Source: JABAAI01 sp965261955
Lineage (GTDB): Bacteria > Spirochaetota > Leptospiria > Leptospirales > Leptonemataceae
Length of the DNA: 64,000 nt
NCBI GenBank assembly: GCA_965261955.1
Contig: CBDHEM010000071.1
Span: forward strand, 372,001-436,000
Direction: 5' to 3'
This document shows, piece after piece, positions 55,287-64,000 of the stretch. Positions within the stretch are counted from its first letter, which is position 1; every line of letters starts with the position of its first letter. A program made the position numbers and the translations under genes. The notes below the pieces were generated by a model. It did no database searches and was not told where the DNA came from. It was given only the letters and a program-made list of their open reading frames with translations.

Positions 55287-57104
55287 TTATTTAGAATATT
55301 TTTTCATTTCTCTGTTACATTCTCTTGAAAAATCCTTTCTGATCAGAAAGATTAGGATAAATGTGCTAAAAAGAAAAGATAGCAAATAGTAAGGTAAAAA
55401 AGGGGAAAAATGCAAAGAAAATCCTAATACAATGGAACCAATTAAGAAAAGAAGGCTATAAATAAACGCAATAGATGAAAGCCATGTGAAGAAAAGAAGC
55501 ATTAGTCCACTTTCTTTTTGTTTTGTAATCGCATACCATCCCGGTCCAAGAGGACGAACACGTTCATAAAACTTCATAATATGTTTTTTATTTTCTTTAG
55601 GAGTAAGATAGGTTACCAGAAGAATAACAATCACAGAAATCGGTACAATAATTAAAAGGCTTTTGGGAGCAGGAGGCATAGTAAAATTTGTAACCAAAGG
55701 AAAAATCACACGTAAAACGAAAATTATACAAACGGGAGTTAACATAGCTGTGATCTCTGACCAAGAGTTAATTCTCCACCAATACCAACGAAGAATCAAA
55801 ACAAAGCCTATGCCTGCGGTCCCTTCCAGCAATAAACTCCAACCCACTTGTATTGAAGGCATAAAATAAAAAGTGAGTAATAAAGAACAGATAGCCAAAA
55901 TAACCGTGACCAAACGAGAAATAAAAATATAATGTTTTTCTCCATTTCCTTTCACAAGAAAGCGTTTATAAAAATCATTCACGACATAGGAAGATCCCAA
56001 ATTTAAGTGAGTGGAAAGAGTTGACATATAGGCTCCCAGAAAAGCAGCAAAGAGTAAACCTTTCCAAGGGGAAGGCAAAACATCTTTTATTAAATATACA
56101 AAACCAGTTTCTTTTTCTGTTCCTTTTAAATATGGGTATAAGACTGCTGCAACGAGAGCTGATAAAATCCAAGGCCATGATCGTATACAATAATGTGCTA
56201 CCACAAACCATAATGCAGACAAGATAGCTTGTTTTTCATTTTTTACCGAGAAAATTCTTTGGGTTATATACCCCCCCCCTCCGGGTTCGGAGCCAGGATA
56301 CCAAGAAGCCCACCAAAGTATCAGTATATAAACTAAAAATGCATCCCAAGATAAGGCAGAAGAAGCTTCTTTTTGTGTGTCACCGGAAAGAACAGCTGAT
56401 GTATTTGTATTTAAATCGGGGAAGAAACGAAAAAAAGATGGTGCGAGTCCTTCCTCTAAACCACCTTTTTCTGCAAGGTACGGATGATTAAGAGCAAAAA
56501 TGGCTAAAAGTATACAGCCACCTAAAGCAATCAGAAATTGGAAGGTATCGGCCATAACAAGACCACGTAAACCACCTATACCCACGTAAAATAAAGTAGA
56601 AAGAAGACAAATAATAACAACTAGTTTTGCATTATATTGAGGTAGTAATATTTCAGAAATACGCATTAGAGCTAGATTTACCCAAGCCATTATGATACAA
56701 TTCAAGCCAAATCCAGTGTAGAGAGAACGAAAACCACGTAGAAATGCACTGGGTTTTCCACTATATCGCAATTCAATGAATTCTAGATCTGTAAGGACAC
56801 CAGCACGTCGCCACAATCGGGCAAAGAAAAAAACAGTGAGCAAACCACTTGCTGCCATACTCCACCAAAGCCAATTGGCAGATACCCCGTGCAAGGCAAC
56901 CTTCCCAGCCACCCACAAAGGAGTGTCTGCAGCAAATGTGGTGGCAACCATACTTGTGCCGGCAATCCACCAAGGTAGCTTACCTCCGGAGGTGAAATAT
57001 TCTTGTAAAGAGCTCCCGCTTTTTCTTCCCCCATATAGGGCTATTCCAATTGTTACAACGCAATAGACACCAATAATGACCAGGTCAGAAATTTCAAATA
57101 TCAT
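55287..57104 (-). CDS. Sodium:solute symporter (SSS family)
   Basis: An integral membrane carrier of 605 residues with about 13 helices. The SSS signature regions are visible: YGGRKSGSSLQEYFTSGGKLPWWIAGTSMVATTFAADTPLWVAGKV near the start, a GLRGLVMADTFQFLIALGG segment near residue 180, and WYPGSEPGGGGYITQRIFSVKNEKQAILS near 270, with FAAFLGAYMSTLSTHLNLGSSYVVNDFYKRFL near 360. The substrate cannot be told; the Leptospira-type members are often described as sugar or organic-acid carriers. A run of nine G falls in the GGGG codons (56271-56279 on the plus strand). Confidence 0.88.
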   Translation of the reverse strand: MIFEISDLVIIGVYCVVTIGIALYGGRKSGSSLQEYFTSGGKLPWWIAGTSMVATTFAADTPLWVAGKVALHGVSANWLWWSMAASGLLTVFFFARLWRRAGVLTDLEFIELRYSGKPSAFLRGFRSLYTGFGLNCIIMAWVNLALMRISEILLPQYNAKLVVIICLLSTLFYVGIGGLRGLVMADTFQFLIALGGCILLAIFALNHPYLAEKGGLEEGLAPSFFRFFPDLNTNTSAVLSGDTQKEASSALSWDAFLVYILILWWASWYPGSEPGGGGYITQRIFSVKNEKQAILSALWFVVAHYCIRSWPWILSALVAAVLYPYLKGTEKETGFVYLIKDVLPSPWKGLLFAAFLGAYMSTLSTHLNLGSSYVVNDFYKRFLVKGNGEKHYIFISRLVTVILAICSLLLTFYFMPSIQVGWSLLLEGTAGIGFVLILRWYWWRINSWSEITAMLTPVCIIFVLRVIFPLVTNFTMPPAPKSLLIIVPISVIVILLVTYLTPKENKKHIMKFYERVRPLGPGWYAITKQKESGLMLLFFTWLSSIAFIYSLLFLIGSIVLGFSLHFSPFLPYYLLSFLFSTFILIFLIRKDFSRECNREMKKYSK

Positions 57105-57119
57105 ACCAAGTTATTATTA

Positions 57120-57226
57120 GGGACTGTTGCGGAATGTAAAGAAGGACAAACAAAATGCCGTGAAATGCTACTTTGAAGCATTTCAGAAGGTCGCCCTCCT
57201 CTTTTTTTGTATTTTACAACAGCCCC
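57120..57226. mobile_element. MITE copy H
   Basis: Ends GGGACTGTTGCGGAATGTAAAG and GTATTTTACAACAGCCCC, 107 bp. The centre holds a perfect 8-bp stem GAAATGCT...AGCATTTC. It starts 16 bases before the symporter start codon, so it may carry or block that gene's promoter. Confidence 0.8.
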
Positions 57227-57532
57227 TATTAGCGAAAATAATTGTTTCATTAAAAAACGGGAGTGTCTTTTTTCTATATAGTACGCTATGAATAGTACCC
57301 TATGGGACCAGAGTGCTGACATTGTATGGTTTAGGCTATTTCTTTATCAATAAAGATACAGTATATCTTCATTTTCTTTAATCACCTAGGTGTGCCTCCT
57401 ACTTGTAGGGAAAGTTATATAAAGAGATATCTATACAAGAATAGTTTGATTTTTGAACAGAAAGAAATGAATTTATTTTAAAATAAAAATATGATAATTT
57501 TCTGGTAAAAATCCATTTTTTGATTAAATTAT

Positions 57533-57562
57533 TGACAAATTTTACTTGTTTTCGACATTTTA
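57533..57562 (+). promoter_or_regulatory. Weak promoter candidate upstream of the XRE gene
   Basis: A perfect TTGACA at 57533 is followed after 17 bases by ACATTT, a poor -10. If used, transcription would pass through MITE copy I before the XRE gene. Only the sequence match supports this. Confidence 0.25.
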
Positions 57563-57622
57563 TGGTGAATTTATTCTGATTTTCGGAGTAAATAGTGTTA
57601 ATTTCGGTCGGATTTTATAATA

Positions 57623-57720
57623 GGGGTTGCTGTTGCAAAATACAAAAGAACAAGAAAATATCCGCCTAAAATGTCTTAAATCAGCATTTTACGGCATTAC
57701 TTCCTTTTTATAATAGTCCC
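57623..57720. mobile_element. MITE copy I
   Basis: Left end GGGGTTGCTGTTGCAAAATAC, right end CTTTTTATAATAGTCCC, about 98 bp, with the inner part CCTAAAATGTCTTAAATCAGCATTTTA forming a long palindrome. It lies 400 bases from copy H, in the same 700-base gap before the XRE gene; the rest of that gap is AT-rich and holds no gene. Confidence 0.65.
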
Positions 57721-57805
57721 ATTACTTTTGTAACAACTCTAAATGAATGGCTCGTTGCACAAATGAATGGATATATGTAGATAAGGGATTTTTTACAAGT
57801 TTTCG

Positions 57806-58156
57806 ATGACACAGCAGCAAAGATTAAAAACTATAATGAAAAGACTGAATATCTCTCGCAAAGACCTTGGAGAGAAAATTGGGGTTTCTCTTTCTTCAGT
57901 CGCAGCTTATCTTGCTGGACATAATAAAATTAGAAAAACAACCGCTCTTGCAATACAAGCTTGTTACGGTGTAAACGCTGACTGGCTGTTACATAGTAAG
58001 CGACCTATCTTTTCCTTTGATACAAAAGAAAGATTAGTTGGTTTATCAGATAATTGTATTGAATTAGCGATTACTTGTAGCAACTTGCAAAAAAAACATC
58101 AGAGGGTTCTCAAAGAAATCACAAATTATATTTATATTGCAGATAAATATAATTAG
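57806..58156 (+). CDS. XRE-type helix-turn-helix regulator
   Basis: A 116-residue DNA-binding protein. The helix-turn-helix spans about residues 7-60 (LKTIMKRLNISRKDLGEKIGVSLSSVAAYLAGHNKIRKTTALAIQACYGVNADWLL), of the type found in phage repressors and in regulators that end with a dimer helix. The remaining 50 residues are helical. No phage gene, toxin partner or repeat operator was seen near it, so its targets are unknown. trpA is convergent, 39 bases downstream. Confidence 0.85.
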   Translation: MTQQQRLKTIMKRLNISRKDLGEKIGVSLSSVAAYLAGHNKIRKTTALAIQACYGVNADWLLHSKRPIFSFDTKERLVGLSDNCIELAITCSNLQKKHQRVLKEITNYIYIADKYN

Positions 58157-58195
58157 CAAGAGAATTATTTCCAATCACATCAGGGTATCATATGA

Positions 58196-59083
58196 TTAGA
58201 AATGACAGGCGTTTACGAAATGAATTGTTAGTTCAGCTAACTCTTTTTTAGCTAACTCTTTTTTTTTAGTGGCTTTTGTAGCTATTATATTTTGATTTTT
58301 GCTACCAACAATGATACCGTCTACCGTTTTGTGTAATCCTTGTATTTGTTTTGGATCATGAAAACCAAAGCCTGCGAAAACAGGGAGACCAGAAAGCTCT
58401 TTGATTTTTTGGATTTTTTCTTTGATATCTAAGGCAAAGGATAGATCTTTACGGATTCCTGTAACTCCATAACTACTTACATAATAAATCCATCCCCTTG
58501 CAGCTTGGCAGATACCTTTTAAACGCTGTTCACTAGTATAGGGAGTTACCATTAGAATTTGAGCTATATTATACTTTTGATATAAATCACGAAAAATCTC
58601 TGCTTCCATTTGATCGTAAGGTAAATCTGGTATAACTAGTGCTTGTACACCTGAGATTTGGCATTTTTGTAAAAAAAACTCAATATTTTTTTTTACGCCA
58701 GTCTTGTAATTTTGAGTTGAAGTTTCTGTTTTGATTTCTAAAAAAGAAAAACCGTTGATGATTGAATTAAAATAACTAAGTAGAACAATGGGAATTTTAG
58801 AACGCTTTGAATGTATTTTTTGGCATGTATGAAAAATTTTCTCCATAGAAAAAGAACCACTCATATCATTTTGTAAAGCACGATCCATAGCAGCCTGAAT
58901 AATTGGACCATCAGCTGTAGGGTCAGAAAAGGGAATTCCTAGTTCTAGAATATCAGCTCCCGCATCAATCATACATACAGAAAAATCAACCGTGCTTTCC
59001 ATAGATGGATCACCCATTGTAATATAAGGCATATAGAGCATGCGATTTACGCCTTGCTCATGGATGTAATGGTTTATTGTCAT
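58196..59083 (-). CDS. trpA: Tryptophan synthase alpha subunit
   Basis: Splits indole-3-glycerol phosphate to indole and glyceraldehyde-3-phosphate, passing indole to TrpB. The catalytic block ADILELGIPFSDPTADGPIIQAAMDRAL near residues 45-70 has the Glu and Asp needed; VIPDLPYDQ and YYVSSYGVTG follow. At 295 residues it is about 25 longer than usual: an insert near residue 118 (ETSTQNYKTGVKKN) and a C-terminal KKELAKKELAEL, the result of a 15-bp tandem duplication (58235-58264). Second gene of trpBA, 8 bases after trpB. Confidence 0.95.
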   Translation of the reverse strand: MTINHYIHEQGVNRMLYMPYITMGDPSMESTVDFSVCMIDAGADILELGIPFSDPTADGPIIQAAMDRALQNDMSGSFSMEKIFHTCQKIHSKRSKIPIVLLSYFNSIINGFSFLEIKTETSTQNYKTGVKKNIEFFLQKCQISGVQALVIPDLPYDQMEAEIFRDLYQKYNIAQILMVTPYTSEQRLKGICQAARGWIYYVSSYGVTGIRKDLSFALDIKEKIQKIKELSGLPVFAGFGFHDPKQIQGLHKTVDGIIVGSKNQNIIATKATKKKELAKKELAELTIHFVNACHF

Positions 59084-59091
59084 GCTAAAAA

Positions 59092-60330
59092 CTATGTAGT
59101 TTTTTTGTCTATTTGTCTACTTTGTCTACATAGAAAGGAAACTTCGTTTACATCCTTATCCCCTCTCCCTGAAAGACAAATAAGAATTCGCTTACCAGTA
59201 CCTAATTTTTTCGCTAAAGTACGTGCATAAGCAAAGGAATGTGCTGTTTCCAGTGCAGGAACAATTCCTTCTAGTTGAGCTAGCTCTTGGAAAGCATGTA
59301 TGGCTTCTGTATCACTAATTTGATAATACTCAGCCCTCCCAGTATGAGCGAGATAAGCATGTTCTGGTCCAACACCTGGATAATCAAGTCCAGCAGATAT
59401 ACTGTGAACCTTTTCAATTTGACCGGCCTGTTTTTGAATATATAAGGAGCGTGTACCATGAAAATATCCCATCTTTCCAAACGTTAAACTAGCGGAATGA
59501 TCACCCGGCTTTTCTGAACGTCCCCCCGCTTCTAAACCAATAAGGCGTACCCGTAAGTCTCTTATAAAACCTGAAAAAATTCCTATGGCATTTGAGCCAC
59601 CCCCGACGCACGCAAGAACGGCATCCGGTAAGCTCCCATATCTCTCTATCATTTGAGTACGGGCTTCTTGACCAATTACAGATTGAAAATAGCGAACCAT
59701 TCTAGGAAAAGGATGTGGACCTATGACGGAACCAATTAGATAATGGGTATTGGCTACATTCGCACTCCAATCTCGCATCGCTTCATTGGTTGCATCTTTT
59801 AGAGTTTTTGTTCCAGAAGAAACAGGAGAAAGTTCAGCCCCTAATAATTTTATACGCAAACAATTTAAATTCTGTCTACGTATATCTTCTTCACCCATGT
59901 ATATTTTACATTCCAGCCCAAAATGAGCTGCAACTGTTGCCGTTGCTACTCCATGTTGGCCGGCTCCAGTTTCCGCAATGATGCGTTTTTTTCCCAAAGC
60001 ACGGGCTAGTAGAGCTTGGCCAATTGCGTTATTAATTTTATGTGAACCAGTATGATTTAAGTCTTCTCTTTTTAAATAAATTTTTGCCCCTCCCCATTCT
60101 TTAGTTAAGCGAGGAGCAGGGCTAATTATAGAAGGTCGCCCGGCATAATCTTTTAGAAGATTATGCCACTCCTGTTGGAATGCTTTATCTTTAACAATAT
60201 TAAAATAAATTTTCTCTAGTTCTTCCAAAGCAGGAAGTAATATTTCTGGGCTATAACAACCTCCAAAAAGGCCAAAGAAAGGGGTCTCTTTTTTATCGTA
60301 ATCTAGATCAAATGCTGGAGTCATGTTCAC
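59092..60330 (-). CDS. trpB: Tryptophan synthase beta subunit
   Basis: PLP enzyme that joins indole with serine. The 412-residue sequence has GRPSIISPAPRLT, the PLP Lys in KREDLNHTGSHKINNAIGQALLA near residue 100, ETGAGQHGVATATVAA, CVGGGSNAIGIF for phosphate binding, and CLSGRGDKDV near the end. All motifs are intact. It is the first gene of the trpBA pair and proS lies upstream on the same strand with a 120-base gap. The other trp genes are not in the window. Serine from SerA/SerC would be its substrate. Confidence 0.96.
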   Translation of the reverse strand: MNMTPAFDLDYDKKETPFFGLFGGCYSPEILLPALEELEKIYFNIVKDKAFQQEWHNLLKDYAGRPSIISPAPRLTKEWGGAKIYLKREDLNHTGSHKINNAIGQALLARALGKKRIIAETGAGQHGVATATVAAHFGLECKIYMGEEDIRRQNLNCLRIKLLGAELSPVSSGTKTLKDATNEAMRDWSANVANTHYLIGSVIGPHPFPRMVRYFQSVIGQEARTQMIERYGSLPDAVLACVGGGSNAIGIFSGFIRDLRVRLIGLEAGGRSEKPGDHSASLTFGKMGYFHGTRSLYIQKQAGQIEKVHSISAGLDYPGVGPEHAYLAHTGRAEYYQISDTEAIHAFQELAQLEGIVPALETAHSFAYARTLAKKLGTGKRILICLSGRGDKDVNEVSFLCRQSRQIDKKTT

Positions 60331-60451
60331 TTTTTTTCTGATGAAAAAGTAGATAATGTCATTATAGGTTTAATGCGAACATTTTACAAAATAAGAAACT
60401 TCAAAATAAAAATGATTTTCGGGCTGAAGAAAAGAAGGGAAAAGTTACATG

Positions 60452-62284
60452 CTATGCCTCTACCGCCACTAAGCTGTCTACTCGGACCCTCATCTCTTTA
60501 TGAAGCTTTTCTTTCAACTGTACAATTTTTTGGCATAACTTTTTCTGATCTCCCTCAAAAGATAAGGTGACATCATTTTTTCGTAATTGTACTTCTAATT
60601 TGCCAGAAGAGAAATAATTTTTTCCCATCGTGATACGAATGGGATAGCCTATCAGTTCAGAATCAATAAATTTAGCACCAGGACGTAAATCTCGATCATC
60701 CCAAAACACCTCACATCCTGAATTTTTCAGAAGTTGATAAAAAGACTCTACTGCCCAATTTTCTTCTTTGGATTTGGAATTTGTTATACCTATCAGAACG
60801 ATTTCATAAGGGGCAACGGAAATGGGCCAAAAAATACCTTTTTTGTCATGATACTGTTCGATTATTGTTGCCATAACACGATTTATACCAATTCCATAAC
60901 AACCCATCAAAGGAGTTCTACTATTGCTCTGATCATCTAAAACTGTCATATCAAAATATTTTGCGTATTTGTGTCCCAATTTAAAGATATGTCCTACTTC
61001 TATGCCCGGCATCTCTTTTAGGAAACCATCACCATTTGGAGCGGGGTCCCCTGTCCTAGCTAAAGCAAAGTCTTCAGTCTTATTTTTTGGGTCCCATACA
61101 TAGTTTCTATAATGATAATCTTTTTGATTACTACCTATGTACCATTTTTCCCTTGTTTTGATTGAATTATCCCACAAAACTAATAAAGTTTTATCTTCCT
61201 TTTGTTTAGTCTTTTCATTTTTTTCCATTGGAAGTCCAAGTGGGCCAATAAAACCAGTGTGTAATCCCCAAAGGGAAATTTCTTGTTGTTTGGCCATTTT
61301 CAGTTCATCAACGGCTAGCTTGTTCCCCACCTTGCTTTTTAGATAGTTTCTAACTTTTAACTCGTTGATTTCACGATCTGCACGAATGAAAATAAGAATA
61401 AATTTATTATTTGTGGTATAAGCAACTGCTTTTAATATCGAAGATTGTTCTACTTGTAGTGTATTTGCTAATGCCCCAATACTTTTCACATTAGGAGTGT
61501 ATAATTTTTCTAATTTTGTAGCATTTTTTGATGCCTCTAGCTGATTTACATTGATTTCTTTTTTATAAAGAACAGGAGTTTTTTCTGAATTGGAACGATA
61601 TTTTTCGTTTTCGGAAATAAGAAGCATCTCTTCCCCTATCTGGCTTGCAACCATGAACTCTTCTGAACCCATGCCACCCATATTTCCAGAATCAGCTTCC
61701 ACAAGTATTGTATTTAGACCTAACCGTGTAAATATACGTCGATATGCAAAACGCATCAGATTATATGTTTTATCTAAACATGTTTCTGATAGATGGAATG
61801 AATATGCATCTTTCATTATGAATTCACGAGCACGTATCATTCCAAATCGTGGACGAATTTCATCACGTAATTTTGCATGAATTTGATAAGCAATTTTGGG
61901 TAGGTCTTTGTGAGATTTCAGTAAATCTTTAAAAAGATAAGTGAAAGTCTCTTCATGAGTAGGACCGAGTAAATTCCAGTTATTATGCCTATCTTGCAAG
62001 CGAAACAATTCCTTTCCCATTGCATCCCAACGTCCAGATTTTTGCCAAAGCTCTGCTGGAGTAAGTATAGAGGTTTGAAATTCTAGAGCTCCTATATTAT
62101 TCATTTCTTCGCGAACAACAGATTCGATTTTACGAAAGATACGGAGCCCCATGGGTAAGAAATGGTATAAACCTGTACCAAGTTTTTGAACGAGTCCTGC
62201 TCGTAGCATAAGGCGATGAGATGCTACCACTGCATCTTTTGGATCTTCTCGTAAAGTATGTACTATTGTCTGGTTTGCTCGCAT
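60452..62284 (-). CDS. proS: Prolyl-tRNA synthetase
   Basis: Charges tRNA-Pro. The 610-residue sequence is the bacterial type: class II motif 1 region ALVQKLGTGLYHFLPMGLRIFRKIE, motif 2 with FRDEIRPRFGMIRAREFIMKDAYSFH, the inserted editing domain (about residues 225-385) and motif 3 MGCYGIGINRVMATIIEQ, with an anticodon-binding domain (PYEIVLIGITNSK...). The editing insert is rather diverged (EVDxxR patterns weak), which could be tolerated. ATG at 62284 is supported by MRANQTIVHTLREDP, the usual start. Confidence 0.95.
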   Translation of the reverse strand: MRANQTIVHTLREDPKDAVVASHRLMLRAGLVQKLGTGLYHFLPMGLRIFRKIESVVREEMNNIGALEFQTSILTPAELWQKSGRWDAMGKELFRLQDRHNNWNLLGPTHEETFTYLFKDLLKSHKDLPKIAYQIHAKLRDEIRPRFGMIRAREFIMKDAYSFHLSETCLDKTYNLMRFAYRRIFTRLGLNTILVEADSGNMGGMGSEEFMVASQIGEEMLLISENEKYRSNSEKTPVLYKKEINVNQLEASKNATKLEKLYTPNVKSIGALANTLQVEQSSILKAVAYTTNNKFILIFIRADREINELKVRNYLKSKVGNKLAVDELKMAKQQEISLWGLHTGFIGPLGLPMEKNEKTKQKEDKTLLVLWDNSIKTREKWYIGSNQKDYHYRNYVWDPKNKTEDFALARTGDPAPNGDGFLKEMPGIEVGHIFKLGHKYAKYFDMTVLDDQSNSRTPLMGCYGIGINRVMATIIEQYHDKKGIFWPISVAPYEIVLIGITNSKSKEENWAVESFYQLLKNSGCEVFWDDRDLRPGAKFIDSELIGYPIRITMGKNYFSSGKLEVQLRKNDVTLSFEGDQKKLCQKIVQLKEKLHKEMRVRVDSLVAVEA

Positions 62285-62385
62285 AATTTCTTAATTAGAT
62301 TTGAATAAACCTATAAAATCAAAGCACTCCTTAATGTAAAAAGTTATTTTCACTTTAATCGTTTATTAAAACATGGATATTCTTT

Positions 62386-63600
62386 ATGAAATTGCACGAA
62401 TACCAAGCGAAACAACTTTTACGAAAACATGGAGTTCAGGTTCCCGATGGGATGGTTGTTTATGATATAAAGGATATAGCTAAAGCTTATAATGAGCTTG
62501 CTTCAAATATTGTTGCTGTCAAATCACAGATTCATGCAGGTGGGCGCGGTAAAGGAATAGTTTATGATGGCCCTATACCAGAAAAAGCTAAGAAGATAAT
62601 GGATGGTGGTGTGAAAATCGCAAAGAGTCAGCAAGAAGCTCAAGAATATGGGGAAGCCTTGTTAGGAAATCATCTTCATACAATACAAACTGCTGGGATA
62701 GCTAAAAAGGTTTCTTGTGTATATTTTGAAAAAGGTACGGATATAAAAAAAGAATTTTATTTGAGTCTTTTATTAGATCGAACTTTGCAGTGCCCTATTT
62801 TTGTTGTGTCGCAAGAAGGAGGTATGGAAATTGAGTATGTAGCTGATAAAAGTCCAGAAAAAATACACAAATTTCCTATTCATCCTAGTTTAGGCCTACA
62901 GGCTTGGCAAATTCGCGAAATTCTTTTTTCTCTAGGGCTTTCAAAAGAAAGTATGAAACAAGGAAGTGTCTTTATAAAAAAGCTATGGAATGCCTACATA
63001 GAAGAAGATGCGTCTATGCTTGAGATCAATCCTCTTGTTATAAATGGAGAGGAAGAATTAATTGCACTAGACTGTAAAATGGATTTAGATGATAATGCCC
63101 TCTTTCGACACAAGGAAAATGCCTCATTACGAGACAAAGAAGAGGAAGATGCTTTAGAGGTCCGTGCTTCGGAATATAATCTCAATTATATACGTTTGGA
63201 TGGCAATGTGGGTTGTATGGTTAATGGTGCGGGTCTTGCTATGGCAACAATGGATATAGTCAAAATAGCTGGTGCTGAGCCTGCGAATTTTCTGGACGTG
63301 GGTGGTGGTGCCAATGTAGAGACTGTTTCTAATGGCTTTCGTATTATTTTGGAAGACCCTAAGGTTAAAGCTGTTTTCGTGAATATCTTTGGTGGAATTG
63401 TACAGTGTGATCGTGTGGCTAATGGAATTGTGGAAGCAGCTAAGAATGTAAATATTCGCGTTCCACTTGTGGTACGGCTACAGGGCACAAATGCTGTTCA
63501 AGCCAGGAATATTTTAGCAGAATCTGGAATCAATTTACTTGTAGCAGAAACACTTCAAGAAGGAGCAGAAAAGGTTGCACAGGTACTCACAAAGGCCTAA
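62386..63600 (+). CDS. sucC: Succinyl-CoA ligase (ADP/GDP-forming) beta subunit
   Basis: TCA-cycle enzyme making succinyl-CoA and ADP/ATP or GDP/GTP. The 404 residues have MKLHEYQAKQLLRKHGVQVP, an ATP-grasp fold with VKSQIHAGGRGKG, EINPLV, DCKMDLDDNALFRH, and the C-terminal CoA-ligase domain with LDGNVGCMVNGAGLAMATMD, NFLDVGGGANVE and VFVNIFGGIVQCDRVANGI. All typical. sucD follows after 13 bases. Succinyl-CoA also feeds DapD. Confidence 0.96.
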   Translation: MKLHEYQAKQLLRKHGVQVPDGMVVYDIKDIAKAYNELASNIVAVKSQIHAGGRGKGIVYDGPIPEKAKKIMDGGVKIAKSQQEAQEYGEALLGNHLHTIQTAGIAKKVSCVYFEKGTDIKKEFYLSLLLDRTLQCPIFVVSQEGGMEIEYVADKSPEKIHKFPIHPSLGLQAWQIREILFSLGLSKESMKQGSVFIKKLWNAYIEEDASMLEINPLVINGEEELIALDCKMDLDDNALFRHKENASLRDKEEEDALEVRASEYNLNYIRLDGNVGCMVNGAGLAMATMDIVKIAGAEPANFLDVGGGANVETVSNGFRIILEDPKVKAVFVNIFGGIVQCDRVANGIVEAAKNVNIRVPLVVRLQGTNAVQARNILAESGINLLVAETLQEGAEKVAQVLTKA

Positions 63601-63613
63601 TCTAAGAATAAAT

Positions 63614-64000
63614 ATGTCTGTACTCATTGATAAAAAAACGCGTGTAATTGTACAAGGGATCACGGGAAAAGAAGGTGGTTTCCATACTTCTCAAATGCTA
63701 GATTACGGCACTAACGTTGTTGCCGGAGTGACGCCTAGTAAAGGAGGACAAAAAAGTGAACATGGGATTCCTATTTATAATACTTTAAAAGAAGCTGTTA
63801 CCCAAGAAGAAGGCAATGCTAGTGTTATTTTTGTACCCCCAGCTTTTGCTGCAGATGCTATTTTAGAAGCCGTTGCTAGTGGTTTACCTTTGTGTATCTG
63901 TATCACAGAAGGCATACCAATTATGGACATGGCTAGGGTCTGGACAGTTTTAAAGAATAGTTCGACTAGACTGATTGGTCCGAATTGCCCGGGGATCATT
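63614..64000 (+). CDS. sucD: Succinyl-CoA ligase alpha subunit (partial, runs off the window)
   Basis: The first 129 codons of sucD: SVLIDKKTRVIVQGITGKEGGFHTSQM (CoA-binding domain), GVTPSKGGQ, then VIFVPPAFAADAILEA and CICITEGIP, and LIGPNCPGII at the edge. The phosphorylated His is beyond the window. The start ATG at 63614 comes after a short spacer from sucC, so they form one operon. Confidence 0.95.
   Translation, partial: MSVLIDKKTRVIVQGITGKEGGFHTSQMLDYGTNVVAGVTPSKGGQKSEHGIPIYNTLKEAVTQEEGNASVIFVPPAFAADAILEAVASGLPLCICITEGIPIMDMARVWTVLKNSSTRLIGPNCPGII

Noticed and set aside
57806..58156. Prophage or toxin-antitoxin system around the XRE gene
   Set aside because: No phage, toxin or integrase gene is adjacent; the neighbours are trpA and MITE copies.

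Overview
The window looks like the chromosome of an AT-rich spirochaete of the order Leptospirales. The strongest markers are a clear homologue of the Leptospira lipoprotein LipL21 (49462-50094), many lipobox lipoproteins, flgB-flgC-fliE and fliN flagellar genes, a DUF342/FapA protein, type II secretion parts, a TonB-dependent receptor (so an outer membrane), and the first three genes of an alternative complex III (cytochrome c:quinone oxidoreductase). No tRNA or rRNA gene was seen. Assignments rest on motif recognition only; no database search was possible.

Layout. 1-8.9 kb: a two-domain lipoprotein, a fapA-like gene, manA, a GT9-like transferase, an AAA ATPase, DUF4416 and a lipoprotein cyclophilin. 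9.6-13.4 kb: an insertion-sequence graveyard (IS3, IS5, IS1595 and IS481-like debris) around dapD. 13.4-17.3 kb: a cobalamin-riboswitch-controlled operon of a BtuB-like TonB receptor and a beta-propeller lipoprotein that resembles a BtuB/BtuG vitamin B12 uptake pair. 17.5-24.8 kb: flgB-flgC-fliE, dusA, an aminotransferase, a prepilin peptidase, a lone atpG and a signal-peptidase-like gene that has lost both catalytic residues. 24.8-30.1 kb: a decayed glycan cluster (GT2, methyltransferase, membrane protein, GtrA) flanked by IS remnants. 30.1-40.5 kb: a sugar dehydrogenase, a 1269-residue protein with 22 copies of a 29-residue repeat, phosphoglucomutase, and a short gspC/LysM-M23/lipoprotein operon. 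40.6-47.6 kb: actABC and serA. 48-49 kb: an IS30 remnant. 49.4-64 kb: LipL21, MgtC, serC, fliN, a GH36-like protein, a sodium symporter, an XRE regulator, trpBA, proS and sucCD.

Two processes mark the whole window. First, a family of about 106-bp inverted-repeat elements (GGGACTGTTG...CAACAGTCCC) recurs at least six times; its right half matches the end of the IS5 remnant, so it is probably a MITE made from that IS. Several copies cut genes or sit beside promoters. Second, short tandem duplications recur. In pseudogenes and non-coding DNA the unit is often 13 bp; in intact genes it is a multiple of 3. One case is proven by comparing two IS3 copies. Together with frameshifted pseudogenes this suggests a genome in active decay.

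The most notable system is the riboswitch-btuB-lipoprotein locus: a cobalamin aptamer, a 12-bp hairpin that hides the ribosome binding site just before the ATG, a TonB receptor, and a surface-type beta-propeller lipoprotein, a layout known from Bacteroidetes BtuB-BtuG pairs.
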